Below are positions 16,282 to 25,055 of a DNA stretch of 64,000 bases, in pieces (positions within the stretch are counted from its first letter, which is position 1; the number at the start of each line of letters is the position of its first letter). The notes beneath the pieces were generated by a model. That model ran no database searches. It was not told the origin of the DNA and saw only the letters and a program-made list of their open reading frames with translations. The stretch is from positions 1 to 64,000 of the forward strand of contig DATNCY010000015.1 in the NCBI GenBank assembly GCA_035553375.1. The letters are read 5' to 3'. The stretch is from JAJPHU01 sp035553375. Its GTDB lineage: Bacteria; Planctomycetota; Planctomycetia; Gemmatales; Gemmataceae. A program made the position numbers and the translations under genes.

Positions 16282-16608
16282 ATGCCATCGGACAAATTCA
16301 CGCGATCCAGCAGAAAATCGCGTAGAGCACATCGGGACGATCACGCGGGTAGCCAGGGGCAGGTCGATGCCCGAGGTATCATCGTGACTCCCGTTATTGA
16401 AGAACAAGGTGTTATTCGTCCTGAGGAACTGTACACCCTGGAGGAATTCAAGCACCGCCTCGGCATCTCCAACTCGACCCTCCGGGCGGCACGACGAAGC
16501 GGCTTGCGAGTGCATTACAAGCACAAGCAAGGCTACATCTACGGCCGCGACTGGATCGATTACATCCTTCGCTCGGGCAACGAACCGAGTCAGGTGGTGC
16601 AGGGTTGA
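16282..16608 (+). CDS. MerR/excisionase-like helix-turn-helix protein
   Basis: ATG 16282 has GGAGAG just upstream. Residues about 48-95 form a HTH_17/MerR-type DNA-binding domain: LYTLEEFKHRLGISNSTLRA, ARRSGLRVHYKHKQGYIYG, then RDWIDYIL. Proteins of this type placed next to an integrase act as excisionases or element regulators. Its stop overlaps the integrase ATG (TGATG at 16606-16610), so the two are translationally coupled. Confidence 0.75.
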   Translation: MPSDKFTRSSRKSRRAHRDDHAGSQGQVDARGIIVTPVIEEQGVIRPEELYTLEEFKHRLGISNSTLRAARRSGLRVHYKHKQGYIYGRDWIDYILRSGNEPSQVVQG

Positions 16609-17855
16609 TGCGGAACGGCGAGCCAAAAATCTGGTTGGCACAGGCCAACAACAGTCCGTTCTGGGTCATTCGCTACATTGACCCCGAAACCGGCAGGACG
16701 TTGCAAAAGTCCACGGGCACGACCAAGAAGAAGGAGGCAGAACGGAAGCTCGGGGAGTTTCGGGCCGACTTGCTCAACGGTCGGTACGCAGGGCCAGCGA
16801 ACGCTACCTGGCCGACCTTTCGTGAGAAGTATGATGCGGATATCCTTTCGGGGTTCGCTCCTGCTACAGTGAAGAAAATCGACACCGTGCTGGATGCCGT
16901 CGAACGCATTCTCAAGCCAAAGAGGATGGGTGATCTGACGGCAAGCCGGATCAGTACCTTTGTCGCCAAGCTCAGGGAAGGAGGTCGAAGAGAGACCACG
17001 ATCGCCAGTTATCTCGCCCACCTTCATGCTGCCTTGAGTTGGGCGGTCAGCGTGAAGTTGCTGTCGGCGGTCCCGAAGATCAAGAAACCGAAGCGAGCAA
17101 AGCTGCTCAAGAAGCCGAAGGGCCGGGCACCGACCGAGGAGGAGTTCAAGAAGATTCTGGCGGTGATACCGGAAGTCATCGGCTCAAAAAGGGCGGCTTC
17201 CTGGCGGCACTTTTACGAAGGCCTTTGGTGGTCCGGGCTGCGGCTTGGTGAGGCTCTGGAGCTCTGGTGGGATCGGGACGACAGGCTCTGCATCGACCTG
17301 ACGCAGGGCCGTCCGTTGCTGCGTATTCCGGCGGAGTTAGAGAAGGGCCATCAGGATCGGCTGCTGCCCATCGCCCCGGAGTTCGCCGAGTTCTTGCTCA
17401 GGACGCCAGAGGAACAGCGGACAGGCCGAGTCTTCAAGCCCGAGCCAGAAAAGACCGGGAAGAAGCCGCTGACCATTATCTGGGTCATCAAGATCATGGC
17501 CCTCATCGGCGAGAAGTCGGGCGTGGTGGTCCACGTTGACCCGAAAACGGGCAAGAAGAAATATGCATCAGCCCACGACTTCCGAAGGGCATTCGGCGAC
17601 CGCTGGGCTCTTCGGGTCATGCCGCCGGTGCTGATGCAGCTCATGCGGCACGAAAGCATCGAGACGACCATGCGGTTTTACGTCGGGCGGAGCGTCCAGG
17701 CGACGGCAGATGTCGTTTGGGAAGCCTACGAAAGGGCGAAGGAGCAGCCAAGAAAGGAAAGTTCGCCGTTACGTGACACTTTACGTGACACCCAGGGGGT
17801 CTCCGGAAATGGCCGTAAAGGGGCCGATGACGCAAATTCAGGAGTTCCAGGATGA
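16608..17855 (+). CDS. Tyrosine recombinase/integrase of the left island
   Basis: This 415-residue protein has an N-terminal SAM-like core-binding domain (about 60-160) and a catalytic domain with the family's active-site pattern: Arg in WWSGLRLGEALEL, Lys in ELEKGHQDRLLPI, HDFRR in SAHDFRRAFG, MRHESIETTMRFY with the second His and the nucleophilic Tyr. ATG 16608 overlaps the stop of the excisionase-like gene. The gene ends 19 bases from the 3' end of tRNA-Cys, the classical position for an integrase whose attachment site is that tRNA. Near its 3' end the codons contain an 11-base direct repeat TTACGTGACAC (in 17768-17791). Confidence 0.92.
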   Translation: MRNGEPKIWLAQANNSPFWVIRYIDPETGRTLQKSTGTTKKKEAERKLGEFRADLLNGRYAGPANATWPTFREKYDADILSGFAPATVKKIDTVLDAVERILKPKRMGDLTASRISTFVAKLREGGRRETTIASYLAHLHAALSWAVSVKLLSAVPKIKKPKRAKLLKKPKGRAPTEEEFKKILAVIPEVIGSKRAASWRHFYEGLWWSGLRLGEALELWWDRDDRLCIDLTQGRPLLRIPAELEKGHQDRLLPIAPEFAEFLLRTPEEQRTGRVFKPEPEKTGKKPLTIIWVIKIMALIGEKSGVVVHVDPKTGKKKYASAHDFRRAFGDRWALRVMPPVLMQLMRHESIETTMRFYVGRSVQATADVVWEAYERAKEQPRKESSPLRDTLRDTQGVSGNGRKGADDANSGVPG

Positions 17856-17874
17856 TTGGGCGAAGATTTCAAAG

Positions 17875-17946
17875 AGGCCCCTCCCGGATTCGAACCGGGG
17901 ATGGCGGATTTGCAATCCGCTGCCTTAGCCGCTTGGCGAAGGGGCC
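17875..17946 (-). tRNA. tRNA-Cys (anticodon GCA)
   Basis: On the minus strand, acceptor arm GGCCCCT (17940-17946) pairs with AGGGGCC followed by discriminator T at 17875. The anticodon stem is GCGGA/TCCGC around loop TTGCAAA with anticodon GCA. The T-arm CCCGG/CCGGG encloses TTCGAAT. The CCA end is not encoded. The integrase gene of the left island abuts the 3' end, so this is the probable attachment site. I found no second copy of the 3' half inside the window, so the island's other end should lie left of position 1. Confidence 0.93.
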
Positions 17947-17982
17947 TGACTTGTGGCATGTTAGCGAGCGTGTGCCGTAGGG

Positions 17983-20682
17983 TCAATCGCGCCTGGACGC
18001 GGGAGCGTCGGCGTCGCCGTCGTCCTGTTTGCCGCTGCGGTAACGCAGGAAGGACAATACGGTCCATACCGGCAACAGCATCGTGGTCAAAAGGACATAC
18101 CAACCGGCGGCTCCGGCGTCTCGATCAAACGACAGGCCGAGCAGGAAACAGGCTCCGATGGCGAACGGGGCACGCATGAGCAGAATCGCCAGAAGGATGT
18201 TGCCCGTCGCCACTTTGCCCAGCGATTCACTGGCCACCGCGCCGAACTCGGGCGCGGCCAGTTCGCGCAGGGGTGCGGGGATGTCGGCTGGTGCGTTGGC
18301 CTGTTGTCGCCAGTCGCGCAGCCGTTTCGCCAGCTTGGCCGCCGCTGGATCGAGTCGCCACAGCCCATGCCGGCCACTCGCCGACAGATGGAAGGTTCCC
18401 GAGAGGGCGTGTTCGTCGTCGCGCCAGACGAGATACACGCATTGCGCGATTCGCCGGCTTGGTCCGGCCAGGCCCAGGTACACGTCCCGGATGTTCTCGC
18501 GGTCCAGGGCGAAGCGCGTGCGATCACCCAGGTAGCACAACCGATCGCCGATAAGCATCAGAAAGCCCACATCCCAGACCAGGAACCCCTCGTAATTGCG
18601 CGGCTCGGCGTGTGGTGCCAGGCCAACAAAGATTCCGCCCCAGGCGTCGGGCGTCAAGCCCTCCCTGGCCAACTTATCGCGGAACCCCTGCTGTAAGGCG
18701 TGATCCGTCTGCCTCCCAAAGTAATGGATCGCCAGACGACCGAACAAGACAGTAAGGAGCAGGCCAGCCAGATACGCCAGAATGAGCCAGACGCCGTGCC
18801 ATCGTTGTCCCTCGACGAGGTACGCCGTCAGGGCGGGCGTCGCAATCTCCAGAGCGAGAACGGTCCAGTTCTGGCGCGAAAGAGCATGCTGCTTGAATGT
18901 CCTGGAGAAGACGCGGCGATCGGCTTGCGGCGCGATCTGTGCCGTGGCCGGCAGCGGATCGTAGCGATCCTCGCCGCTGCCGGGACGAACGAGGATTTCC
19001 CGCAAGCGCTCGGGCGGAATGGCGGCGCGGTCGGCCAGGTTCCGCAAGCGCGGCCATTCCGCGAGAGCGTTCTCGGCCGCGCTCGGTTCTTCGCCGGCGA
19101 CGAGCGGCACCATCTGAAGACGACGCAGTTTGGCCAAGGCCGTGATAAGAGCCTCGGGATCGCCTGTGATGGCCAGGGTGTCACGGTCCAGGCGAGCGGA
19201 AAAATGTTGTCCGCGACGATGCGAACGCAGGACGAGCAACAGCGGAAAGATAAGGGGAAGCAGCAGCCAGGAGGACTCCAGCCCAGCGGAGATAGTCAGA
19301 ACGGTGGCACCGACGATTCCTATCAGCAGTGTGTAACCCAGGAAGCGCCACAACGCGGTTCGCCGTCGCCGCCATAGTCGGGCCAGTTCCATCGCGAGCA
19401 ACGCATCCACCTCCCGACGGCTCAGGTGCGGCAGTACCTCCGCCGTGACGTGAACGCATTCGCCCAAGGCACCCACGACATTGAGCAACCGCCAGTGGGC
19501 CGAGGGCATCGAGTACACCTGATACACGCGGACCTGCATCTGGTCGGCTAACTCGAACAGGCGTTGGCGCAGCTCTCCGGGCGGCAAGACATTCAGGACA
19601 GGGTTGCGCGACTGAAACCAACCGCCGATGCACACTATTAGCAGGCCGACCGCCGCCACGTAACCCAGAACCGCCCACAAAATAGCCCAGTAGACTGTGG
19701 GGGCCGCAACTTGGGCGTCGAGACCGAAGGCCGCGCAGACGCCGATGGCCACGGTTCCCAACTGGGTCCACAACGCTTGTTTGAACAACCAGTCCCGTGT
19801 CCAGCCCACCTCCGGCACACGGGCGAACGCGGGTGCCGATAGCATCCGTGATGCCAGCCCCGTCAATGCCGGCGGTAGCAGGAGAAACAGCGCCAGCCAC
19901 ACCCAGTCGCCATGCTCGAAGATGCCGCATAGGACGAAATCGGCTAGCGGCATGGCATTCAGCACGGCCGCGCCCACGAACCAGGCACACCACATCGTGA
20001 GAATAAGTCGCCGATGGAATCGCCCATATTGAAACCACGCCGTGAACCGATCGCTGTCGAATTGCCGCGAGCGTCGCCACAAGGTCAGGACGATCGGCAC
20101 CAACAGCACCGCCGCCAGCGGTAGAAAGCGCCAGGCATGCGCCGCCTGGAAACCAAACGCCAGATGCACCGGCGGCAGCTGTTCGACGGACATGTCGGAC
20201 AAGTAAGTAGTATGGAGAACATTGCGCCACAACGGCGAATCGTTCAGCGAGCAGTCAGTGAAGTCAGCGGAGGGATGCTCGATGGATACCGTGAGTTGTG
20301 CAGCACCGAGGAGGTCCAGCATGGACTGGAGGGAGGTCAAATCGACATCGCCTTCGACCGTCCAGCCACGGCGGCGCAGCACTGCGCCGCCGTGAGCGTG
20401 CAACGACCAGGAACCGCGGGTCTTCTCTTCACGCACCTGATCGAGGGGGGTATGCAGGGCCATGCCGAGCGCCTGCCGACAGAATGCCGGATTGGACGGC
20501 CGGATGGGCAGCGATAACGTCGCCCATACGTCGCCACGACGATCGAAATTTAGGTTTAGCAATACCCATATTGTTCGTCGAGGAGTGGGCGGCACAGCCG
20601 GTTGCGCGGCGGCAGCCGATACCCAGACGAAAATCAGCCCCAGACCGGACAATCCGCATCGCATCAGAAAGCGACTTATCAT
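17983..20682 (-). CDS. Large multi-pass membrane protein resembling M48 peptidases but lacking HExxH
   Basis: An 899-residue protein with a signal-like N-terminus, an extracytoplasmic N-terminal region (to about 190) and clusters of membrane helices near 190-210, 235-260, 265-285, 310-355 and 450-485. Between them lies an M48-like stretch, TAEVLPHLSRREVDALLAME, where HELxH would be expected; here it reads MELAR, so both zinc-binding histidines are gone. The C-terminal part has further helices (about 640-670 and 840-885). It is probably a catalytically dead membrane protein with a scaffold or stress role. It is transcribed alone from upstream of 20682 on the minus strand. The substrate is unknown. 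Confidence 0.65.
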   Translation of the reverse strand: MISRFLMRCGLSGLGLIFVWVSAAAAQPAVPPTPRRTIWVLLNLNFDRRGDVWATLSLPIRPSNPAFCRQALGMALHTPLDQVREEKTRGSWSLHAHGGAVLRRRGWTVEGDVDLTSLQSMLDLLGAAQLTVSIEHPSADFTDCSLNDSPLWRNVLHTTYLSDMSVEQLPPVHLAFGFQAAHAWRFLPLAAVLLVPIVLTLWRRSRQFDSDRFTAWFQYGRFHRRLILTMWCAWFVGAAVLNAMPLADFVLCGIFEHGDWVWLALFLLLPPALTGLASRMLSAPAFARVPEVGWTRDWLFKQALWTQLGTVAIGVCAAFGLDAQVAAPTVYWAILWAVLGYVAAVGLLIVCIGGWFQSRNPVLNVLPPGELRQRLFELADQMQVRVYQVYSMPSAHWRLLNVVGALGECVHVTAEVLPHLSRREVDALLAMELARLWRRRRTALWRFLGYTLLIGIVGATVLTISAGLESSWLLLPLIFPLLLVLRSHRRGQHFSARLDRDTLAITGDPEALITALAKLRRLQMVPLVAGEEPSAAENALAEWPRLRNLADRAAIPPERLREILVRPGSGEDRYDPLPATAQIAPQADRRVFSRTFKQHALSRQNWTVLALEIATPALTAYLVEGQRWHGVWLILAYLAGLLLTVLFGRLAIHYFGRQTDHALQQGFRDKLAREGLTPDAWGGIFVGLAPHAEPRNYEGFLVWDVGFLMLIGDRLCYLGDRTRFALDRENIRDVYLGLAGPSRRIAQCVYLVWRDDEHALSGTFHLSASGRHGLWRLDPAAAKLAKRLRDWRQQANAPADIPAPLRELAAPEFGAVASESLGKVATGNILLAILLMRAPFAIGACFLLGLSFDRDAGAAGWYVLLTTMLLPVWTVLSFLRYRSGKQDDGDADAPASRRD

Positions 20683-20797
20683 CGTACTCTCGCCGGAAGA
20701 TCATTTATCAACGACGTTCGCGCATGGTCCTGCTTCCGTTCGGAGTGTACAGTAAACAGAGGCGAGGAGCCAATTTCACGGTTCGACGGGAGCGATC

Positions 20798-21736
20798 ATG
20801 CGGCTGCGGGTGGGAGTGATTGGCCTGGGCCGGCGCTGGCGGCGCTATCGGCCAATCTTGACGCGCTTGCGCGAGCATGTCGAAGTACGCGCGGTGTGCG
20901 ATCAGATCGCCCGACGCGCCGAGATTGAGGCGCGACGTCTGCGCTGCACCGTGGCCGCCGGTCCCGTCGAACTGCTCGAACGCGGTGATGTCGAGGCGGT
21001 GTTGCTACTCGACGCCCAATGGTTCGGCCTGTTCGCGCTCGAACGCGCCTGTCAGGCGAATAAACCCATCTTTTGCGCCCTAGCGCCGGACAGCGACGAA
21101 GCCCACGCCGATGCGCTGCGCCGGCAGATTCACGATAGCAGTCTGCCCGTGTTCATGGCTCTGCCTCCCCTGCTCGCCCCGGCGATGATTTACCTTCGTG
21201 CGTTATTGACCCAACAGCTGGGACTGGCGCGATTGGTGCGGGCGGATTGGGGCGTGGCGATGCCGCCTGCGAATTCCGCACGCGATCTGCTGAGCAATCC
21301 CGTGGTGCTGCCTCTGCTGGCCGCTTGCGCCTCCCTGATGGACGATACGCCGCAGAGTGTGTGGGCGATCGACGGCGCGAAGGCGTCTTTCGTGACCTTG
21401 GTTATGCACTTTGGCGAGGAACGGCTGGCGCAGGTGACGCTGTGGACGGCCGCGACGGGACGTGCGCCGGGACGGTTTCAGGTCATTACCGAGGCAGGTA
21501 CGGCGATGGCGGAACTGCCGCGTCAACTCCGCTGGCGGGATGCCGAGGGACAGCACGCTCAGCGTTTGCCGTCGCGCTCGCCGGAGCAGAACGGACTGGA
21601 ACGCTTCCTCATCGGATTACGCTCGGAGCAACCACTGCGACCGAACTTTGAAGACGCTTATCAGGCGCTGGTCTGGCTGCGTGCCGCCATGCGCAGCCGG
21701 AAGGAAGGACAACGGATCTCGCTGACGAGCCATTAG
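20798..21736 (+). CDS. Gfo/Idh/MocA-family oxidoreductase
   Basis: The N-terminus MRLRVGVIGLGRRWRRYRP is a Rossmann NAD(P)-binding strand-loop-helix (GxGxxW/R). It is followed by the DVEAVLLLD and KPIFCALAP strands typical of Gfo/Idh/MocA proteins, and by a smaller, divergent C-terminal alpha/beta domain. The usual catalytic EKP motif of the family reads CALAP here, so ordinary dehydrogenase chemistry is doubtful. At 312 residues it is slightly short for the family. GGGAG precedes ATG 20798. It is divergent from the membrane-protein gene and lies 78 bases upstream of the DUF6580 gene. Confidence 0.75.
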   Translation: MRLRVGVIGLGRRWRRYRPILTRLREHVEVRAVCDQIARRAEIEARRLRCTVAAGPVELLERGDVEAVLLLDAQWFGLFALERACQANKPIFCALAPDSDEAHADALRRQIHDSSLPVFMALPPLLAPAMIYLRALLTQQLGLARLVRADWGVAMPPANSARDLLSNPVVLPLLAACASLMDDTPQSVWAIDGAKASFVTLVMHFGEERLAQVTLWTAATGRAPGRFQVITEAGTAMAELPRQLRWRDAEGQHAQRLPSRSPEQNGLERFLIGLRSEQPLRPNFEDAYQALVWLRAAMRSRKEGQRISLTSH

Positions 21737-21814
21737 CGCTTGCCGCTATGCGAGAGACGGCTTACGATAAGCAGCATTGATCCCTGACGCGCTGACGCGG
21801 AAAGAAGGTGGGGC

Positions 21815-22462
21815 ATGGATACCGAGAAACAGACGAACGAGAACGGCTTGGCCGGAGTGTGGGCGGGCGGGATGGCGGTGGCCGCGGGGCTGATACGGCT
21901 GTTGCCCCATCCCTGGAACTTCACGCCAGTCGGCGCGCTCGGTCTCTTCGGCGGCGCTCGCCTCCGTTCGTGGCAAGCCTATGTTCTGCCGCTTGCTGTC
22001 ATGGCCGTATCCGACCTGCTTTTGTGGGCGATCCACGGCATCAATTACACACCGTTCAATCCGTGGGTCTACGCCTGCTTCGCGCTCAGCGTCGTATGCG
22101 GCCAACTGTTTTTGCGCACCGGCTCGGCGTGGCGTATTGGCTTCGTTAGTGTGCTGGTCAGCGTGCTGTTCTTTCTGGTGACGAATTTCGTCTCTTGGTG
22201 GACTTTCAGCCTCCCCTTCACGCAGCCGGACGGGACGGTGATGGCTCCGCTTTATGCGCGGAATATGTCCGGCCTGATGGCGTCCTATATCGCCGCCCTT
22301 CCGTTCATCGGCACCAATGCGCCGCCGTTGGGCTTCTTCGGCAATCAATTGCTTGGTGATTTGTTCTACAGTGCCATTTTGTTCGGCGTGTACGCCTGGA
22401 TGCGCGGCGGCGTATTTGTGCCGCGCCGTCTGCGGGCGCTATCCGCTGCGAGGACGATATGA
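21815..22462 (+). CDS. DUF6580-family membrane protein
   Basis: The 215-residue protein has about five to six membrane helices and the signature of this family: a start with LIRLLPHPWNFTPVGALGLF, then WTFSLPF and a C-terminal LLGDLFYSAILFG. These proteins resemble the S-components of ECF vitamin transporters, so a substrate-binding membrane role is likely but unproven. AAGGTGGGG precedes the ATG. The stop overlaps the start of the YciI gene (ATGA), implying translational coupling. Confidence 0.8.
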   Translation: MDTEKQTNENGLAGVWAGGMAVAAGLIRLLPHPWNFTPVGALGLFGGARLRSWQAYVLPLAVMAVSDLLLWAIHGINYTPFNPWVYACFALSVVCGQLFLRTGSAWRIGFVSVLVSVLFFLVTNFVSWWTFSLPFTQPDGTVMAPLYARNMSGLMASYIAALPFIGTNAPPLGFFGNQLLGDLFYSAILFGVYAWMRGGVFVPRRLRALSAARTI

Positions 22463-22746
22463 AATACGCTGCCATCATCGAGTACATTCAGGACAAGGAT
22501 AAGATTCAGTCGATTCGGCCGACGCATCGACAATATCTATCCACGCTGCGCGAGCGCGGCCAACTCGCCGCCGCCGGGCCGTTCACCGACGACAGCGGCG
22601 CGCTCATCGTCTACGAGGCCGCCTCCGTCGAGGAGGCCGAGAAACTGCTGCAAGGCGATCCCTTCCATCAAAACAAGATCTTCGTCACCTACGTGCTGCG
22701 ACCGTGGAATCCCGTCCTCGTCAACCGCGAGCTATTTCCCGCCTAA
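22459..22746 (+). CDS. YciI-family protein
   Basis: A 95-residue single-domain protein. MKYAAIIEYIQDKDKI, RPTHRQYLSTLRERGQL, AAAGPFTDDSGALIVYEA and the C-terminal DPFHQNKIFVTYVLRPW match the YciI/dimeric alpha-beta barrel fold, with the conserved His in RPTHRQYL and Asp in FTDDSG. Members are small enzymes or accessory proteins of uncertain reaction. It is coupled to the DUF6580 gene by a 4-base overlap. Confidence 0.88.
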   Translation: MKYAAIIEYIQDKDKIQSIRPTHRQYLSTLRERGQLAAAGPFTDDSGALIVYEAASVEEAEKLLQGDPFHQNKIFVTYVLRPWNPVLVNRELFPA

Positions 22747-22753
22747 CCGCCAT

Positions 22754-22868
22754 CCCGCAGCGCGAGCAAGAGGCATTCCCTTGCTGGCGCTGCGGGCTGG
22801 CAATCCCGTCTTGCCAGCCCGCAGCGCCAGCAAGGGGCATTCCCTTGTTGGCGCCGCGGGCTGGCCAA
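22754..22868. repeat. Two adjacent REP-like hairpins (CCAGCCCGCAGCGCCAGCAAGG family)
   Basis: Two head-to-tail units, 22754-22802 and 22811-22868, each fold into a GC-rich hairpin with the arm GCCAGCCCGCAGCG. The same arm sequence recurs at 26163, 27468, 28970, 35568 and 62358. They follow the YciI gene and could end its transcript, but no T-run is present. Nothing else is seen between 22869 and 22951. Confidence 0.85.
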
Positions 22869-22951
22869 TCGATCTAGCCTGTTCGCCGGACATTTGGCAT
22901 GATGCCGCCCTTCGCCCGGATCGGAACCGGGCCAGACAGGGAGGTTCCGTT

Positions 22952-23061
22952 CAATGCAGAATGCAGAATGCAGAATGCAGAATGAAAACCCAACAACCAG
23001 CCATCGTTCGATTCGACGTTCTGTCTTTCATTCTGCATTCTGCATTCTGCATTCTGCATTG
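22952..23061. repeat. Inverted array of the heptamer GCAGAAT (36-bp perfect arms)
   Basis: Left arm 22952-22987 is a run of the heptamer GCAGAAT. The right arm 23026-23061 is its exact reverse complement, and a 38-base loop separates them. A second copy with diverged loop is at 62624-62706. The element overlaps the 5' end of the phosphatase gene and stays in frame across it. Similar repeats are known from several bacterial phyla. Confidence 0.9.
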
Positions 23062-24027
23062 AGTTTGCGCGGCTGCCTGCTCGGATTGTTGCTGGCGTTC
23101 TGCCTCCACGCCGGCTACATCCTGATCGGCAGCAATTTTCACACCGTCATTCCCGGCGATGTCTATCGTTCGGCTCAGCTTTCCGCCTCGGGACTGGAAC
23201 GGCTGATCCATACCAAGAACATCCGCACCGTCGTCAACCTGCGCGGCTGCTGTGAGCCGGAGCCGTGGTATCTCGACGAGGGACGGATCACCCTGCGAAA
23301 TAATGTGTCCTTGGAAGATCTCGGTTTCTCGGCCGGCCGGCTGCCCTCGGTCATCACCATGCGTCAACTGATCGATGTAATCGATCACAGCGAACATCCG
23401 ATTCTCTTTCATTGTCACAAGGGCGCGGATCGCACCGGCATGGCCTCGGCCATCGCGCTGTTGCTGCGGACGGACAAAACGCTGGAAGAAGCGCGCGCTC
23501 AACTCGGCTTTCGCTACGGCCATCTTCCCCTCGGCCGAACCGCGAACATCGATCGCTTTTTCGATCTGTATCAGGAATGGTTGACGGAACAGAAGTTGAC
23601 GCATTCGACAGCCATTTTCCGACGCTGGATTGAAGAGGATTATTGTCCCGGCGAATGTCGCTGCCGGCTGGAAATTCTCGAACCGACGGGGCAGCCGATT
23701 CGCCTGGAACGCTATCAACCGGCCGCGCTGCGCGTGCGCTGTCATAACACTTCCATCAAGCCGTGGCGGCTGCGTCCGGGCGGCAACGCCGGCATTCACC
23801 TCAGTTACGTGCTATCTAACGATAGGGACCGTCGCCTCGTCGAGGACAAAGCCGGCCTGTTTCATGCGACGGTTCCGCCCGGCGATTTCATCGATTTGAC
23901 CGTGGCGTTGCCGAGTCTGTACGTGCCGGGTTTGTACGAACTACGGCTGGACATGGTGGACGAACAGCATGCGTCTTTCCTGCAAGCCGGCTCGGAACCG
24001 TTGATCTGGAGGTTGGAGGTGCCGTGA
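22954..24027 (+). CDS. Membrane-anchored dual-specificity/tyrosine phosphatase-like protein
   Basis: The catalytic loop HCHKGADRTG fits the C-x5-R signature of protein tyrosine phosphatases; GDVYRSAQL and VVNLRG upstream are typical of the DSP/SIW14-like group. A hydrophobic segment (CLLGLLLAFCLHAGYILIG, about 40-60) anchors it in the membrane. The C-terminal ~110 residues form a beta-sandwich-like domain (RLEILEPTGQPIRLERYQ). The first 36 residues are encoded by the GCAGAAT repeat; GGGAGG at 22939-22944 is well placed for ATG 22954, though TTG 23059 right after the repeat is a simpler start. It overlaps the flippase gene by 4 bases. Confidence 0.8.
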   Translation: MQNAECRMQNENPTTSHRSIRRSVFHSAFCILHSALSLRGCLLGLLLAFCLHAGYILIGSNFHTVIPGDVYRSAQLSASGLERLIHTKNIRTVVNLRGCCEPEPWYLDEGRITLRNNVSLEDLGFSAGRLPSVITMRQLIDVIDHSEHPILFHCHKGADRTGMASAIALLLRTDKTLEEARAQLGFRYGHLPLGRTANIDRFFDLYQEWLTEQKLTHSTAIFRRWIEEDYCPGECRCRLEILEPTGQPIRLERYQPAALRVRCHNTSIKPWRLRPGGNAGIHLSYVLSNDRDRRLVEDKAGLFHATVPPGDFIDLTVALPSLYVPGLYELRLDMVDEQHASFLQAGSEPLIWRLEVP

Positions 24028-25055
24028 AAAAGCACTGGCGATGGATGGGTAGTCTGATTCTGGTCGGCCTTCTGGTCTGGCGCATCGATTGGCGGCAAGT
24101 GGCGACGGCCTTCGCGCAGTTGGAGGTGACATACTGGCTGCTGGCTCTCGTGCTGTTTCTGCTGGCGCAGGGCGTCAGCGCCTGGCGTTGGCAGATTTTG
24201 GCGGGCACGCTCGGCCTGGGCGGACGCTGGCGCGATTACCTGGGTTACTACTTCATCGGCATGTTCTTCAATCTCATCTTGCCCACCTCGGTCGGCGGCG
24301 ATGTGGTGCGCGCTTGGTATCTGGGTCGGCGCGACGGGCCGATTCCGCCAACGGGTCGGCGCACGGCCGCCTTCCTCAGTGTGCTGTCCGACCGTGTCAA
24401 CGGTTTTGCCGTACTCATTGTCGTGGCGTGCGTGGCAGCCCTGTGTTGTCCGACGGTGTTGCCGCGTTGGATCACCTGGACGGTGGCCGGCATGGGCGCT
24501 GCCTGTGTGCTTGGCCTGGCAATGCTGCCTGCGTTGCCCTGGCTGCGCAAGGTGTTGCCCGCTCATCCGCGTCTGACGCATCTCCTTGATGGTGCCGCCT
24601 TGTGCTTGCGCAACGGACGCGGCATGCTCATCGTAACGGTGTTGTCGCTGGTGGTGCAGATAGTCGGCGTAGTGCTGGCTTGGCTGGTCGGCGAGGGATT
24701 GGGCCTGGATGTACCGCCTCTGTATTACGGTGTGCTGGTGCCGTTGGTCGCCTTGCTGACGCTGTTGCCCATCAGCCTCAACGGTATGGGCCTGCGCGAA
24801 GCCGGCACGGTACTACTATTGGCTCCGCTGGGCGTCAATTCCGCGTCGGCCGTCACGCTGTCGCTGTTGATCTTCGCCGTCTACACCGTGGCGAGCCTGG
24901 TGGGGGGTCTGTTCTATCTGTTCGATCGCTCCCCACGGTTCGCGACGGAAGAATCAGTCGCAGGAGTCAGGAATCAGGAATCAGGAGTCAGGAATCAGGA
25001 ATCAGGAATCAGGGAACAGGAGTCAAGCGTCGGGGAAGAGATAACCGCAGCCTGA
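24024..25055 (+). CDS. LPG-synthase-TM/UPF0104-type flippase-like membrane protein
   Basis: The 343-residue protein has about eight membrane helices. Motifs of the lysylphosphatidylglycerol synthase membrane domain include WRWQILAGTLGL, FFNLILPTSVGGDVVRAWYL, LSDRVNGFAVL and the C-terminal LPISLNGMGLREAGTVLLL. Such proteins flip or transfer lipid-linked molecules. GTG 24024 overlaps the phosphatase stop. The last ~30 residues (VRNQESGVRNQESG...) are read from a repeat array and are probably not part of the functional protein. The glycosyltransferase gene follows, which points to a glycolipid pathway. Confidence 0.85.
   Translation: MKKHWRWMGSLILVGLLVWRIDWRQVATAFAQLEVTYWLLALVLFLLAQGVSAWRWQILAGTLGLGGRWRDYLGYYFIGMFFNLILPTSVGGDVVRAWYLGRRDGPIPPTGRRTAAFLSVLSDRVNGFAVLIVVACVAALCCPTVLPRWITWTVAGMGAACVLGLAMLPALPWLRKVLPAHPRLTHLLDGAALCLRNGRGMLIVTVLSLVVQIVGVVLAWLVGEGLGLDVPPLYYGVLVPLVALLTLLPISLNGMGLREAGTVLLLAPLGVNSASAVTLSLLIFAVYTVASLVGGLFYLFDRSPRFATEESVAGVRNQESGVRNQESGIREQESSVGEEITAA

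Noticed and set aside
22874..23059. Minus-strand frame reading the GCAGAAT array as MQNAECRMQN
   Set aside because: It exists only because the array is an inverted repeat; it has no upstream signal and no sequence beyond the array that looks like protein.
22954..23061. Heptamer arrays considered as a CRISPR array
   Set aside because: The units are 7 bases with no unique spacers, and there are no cas genes; the Cas4-like nuclease remnant is 22 kb away.
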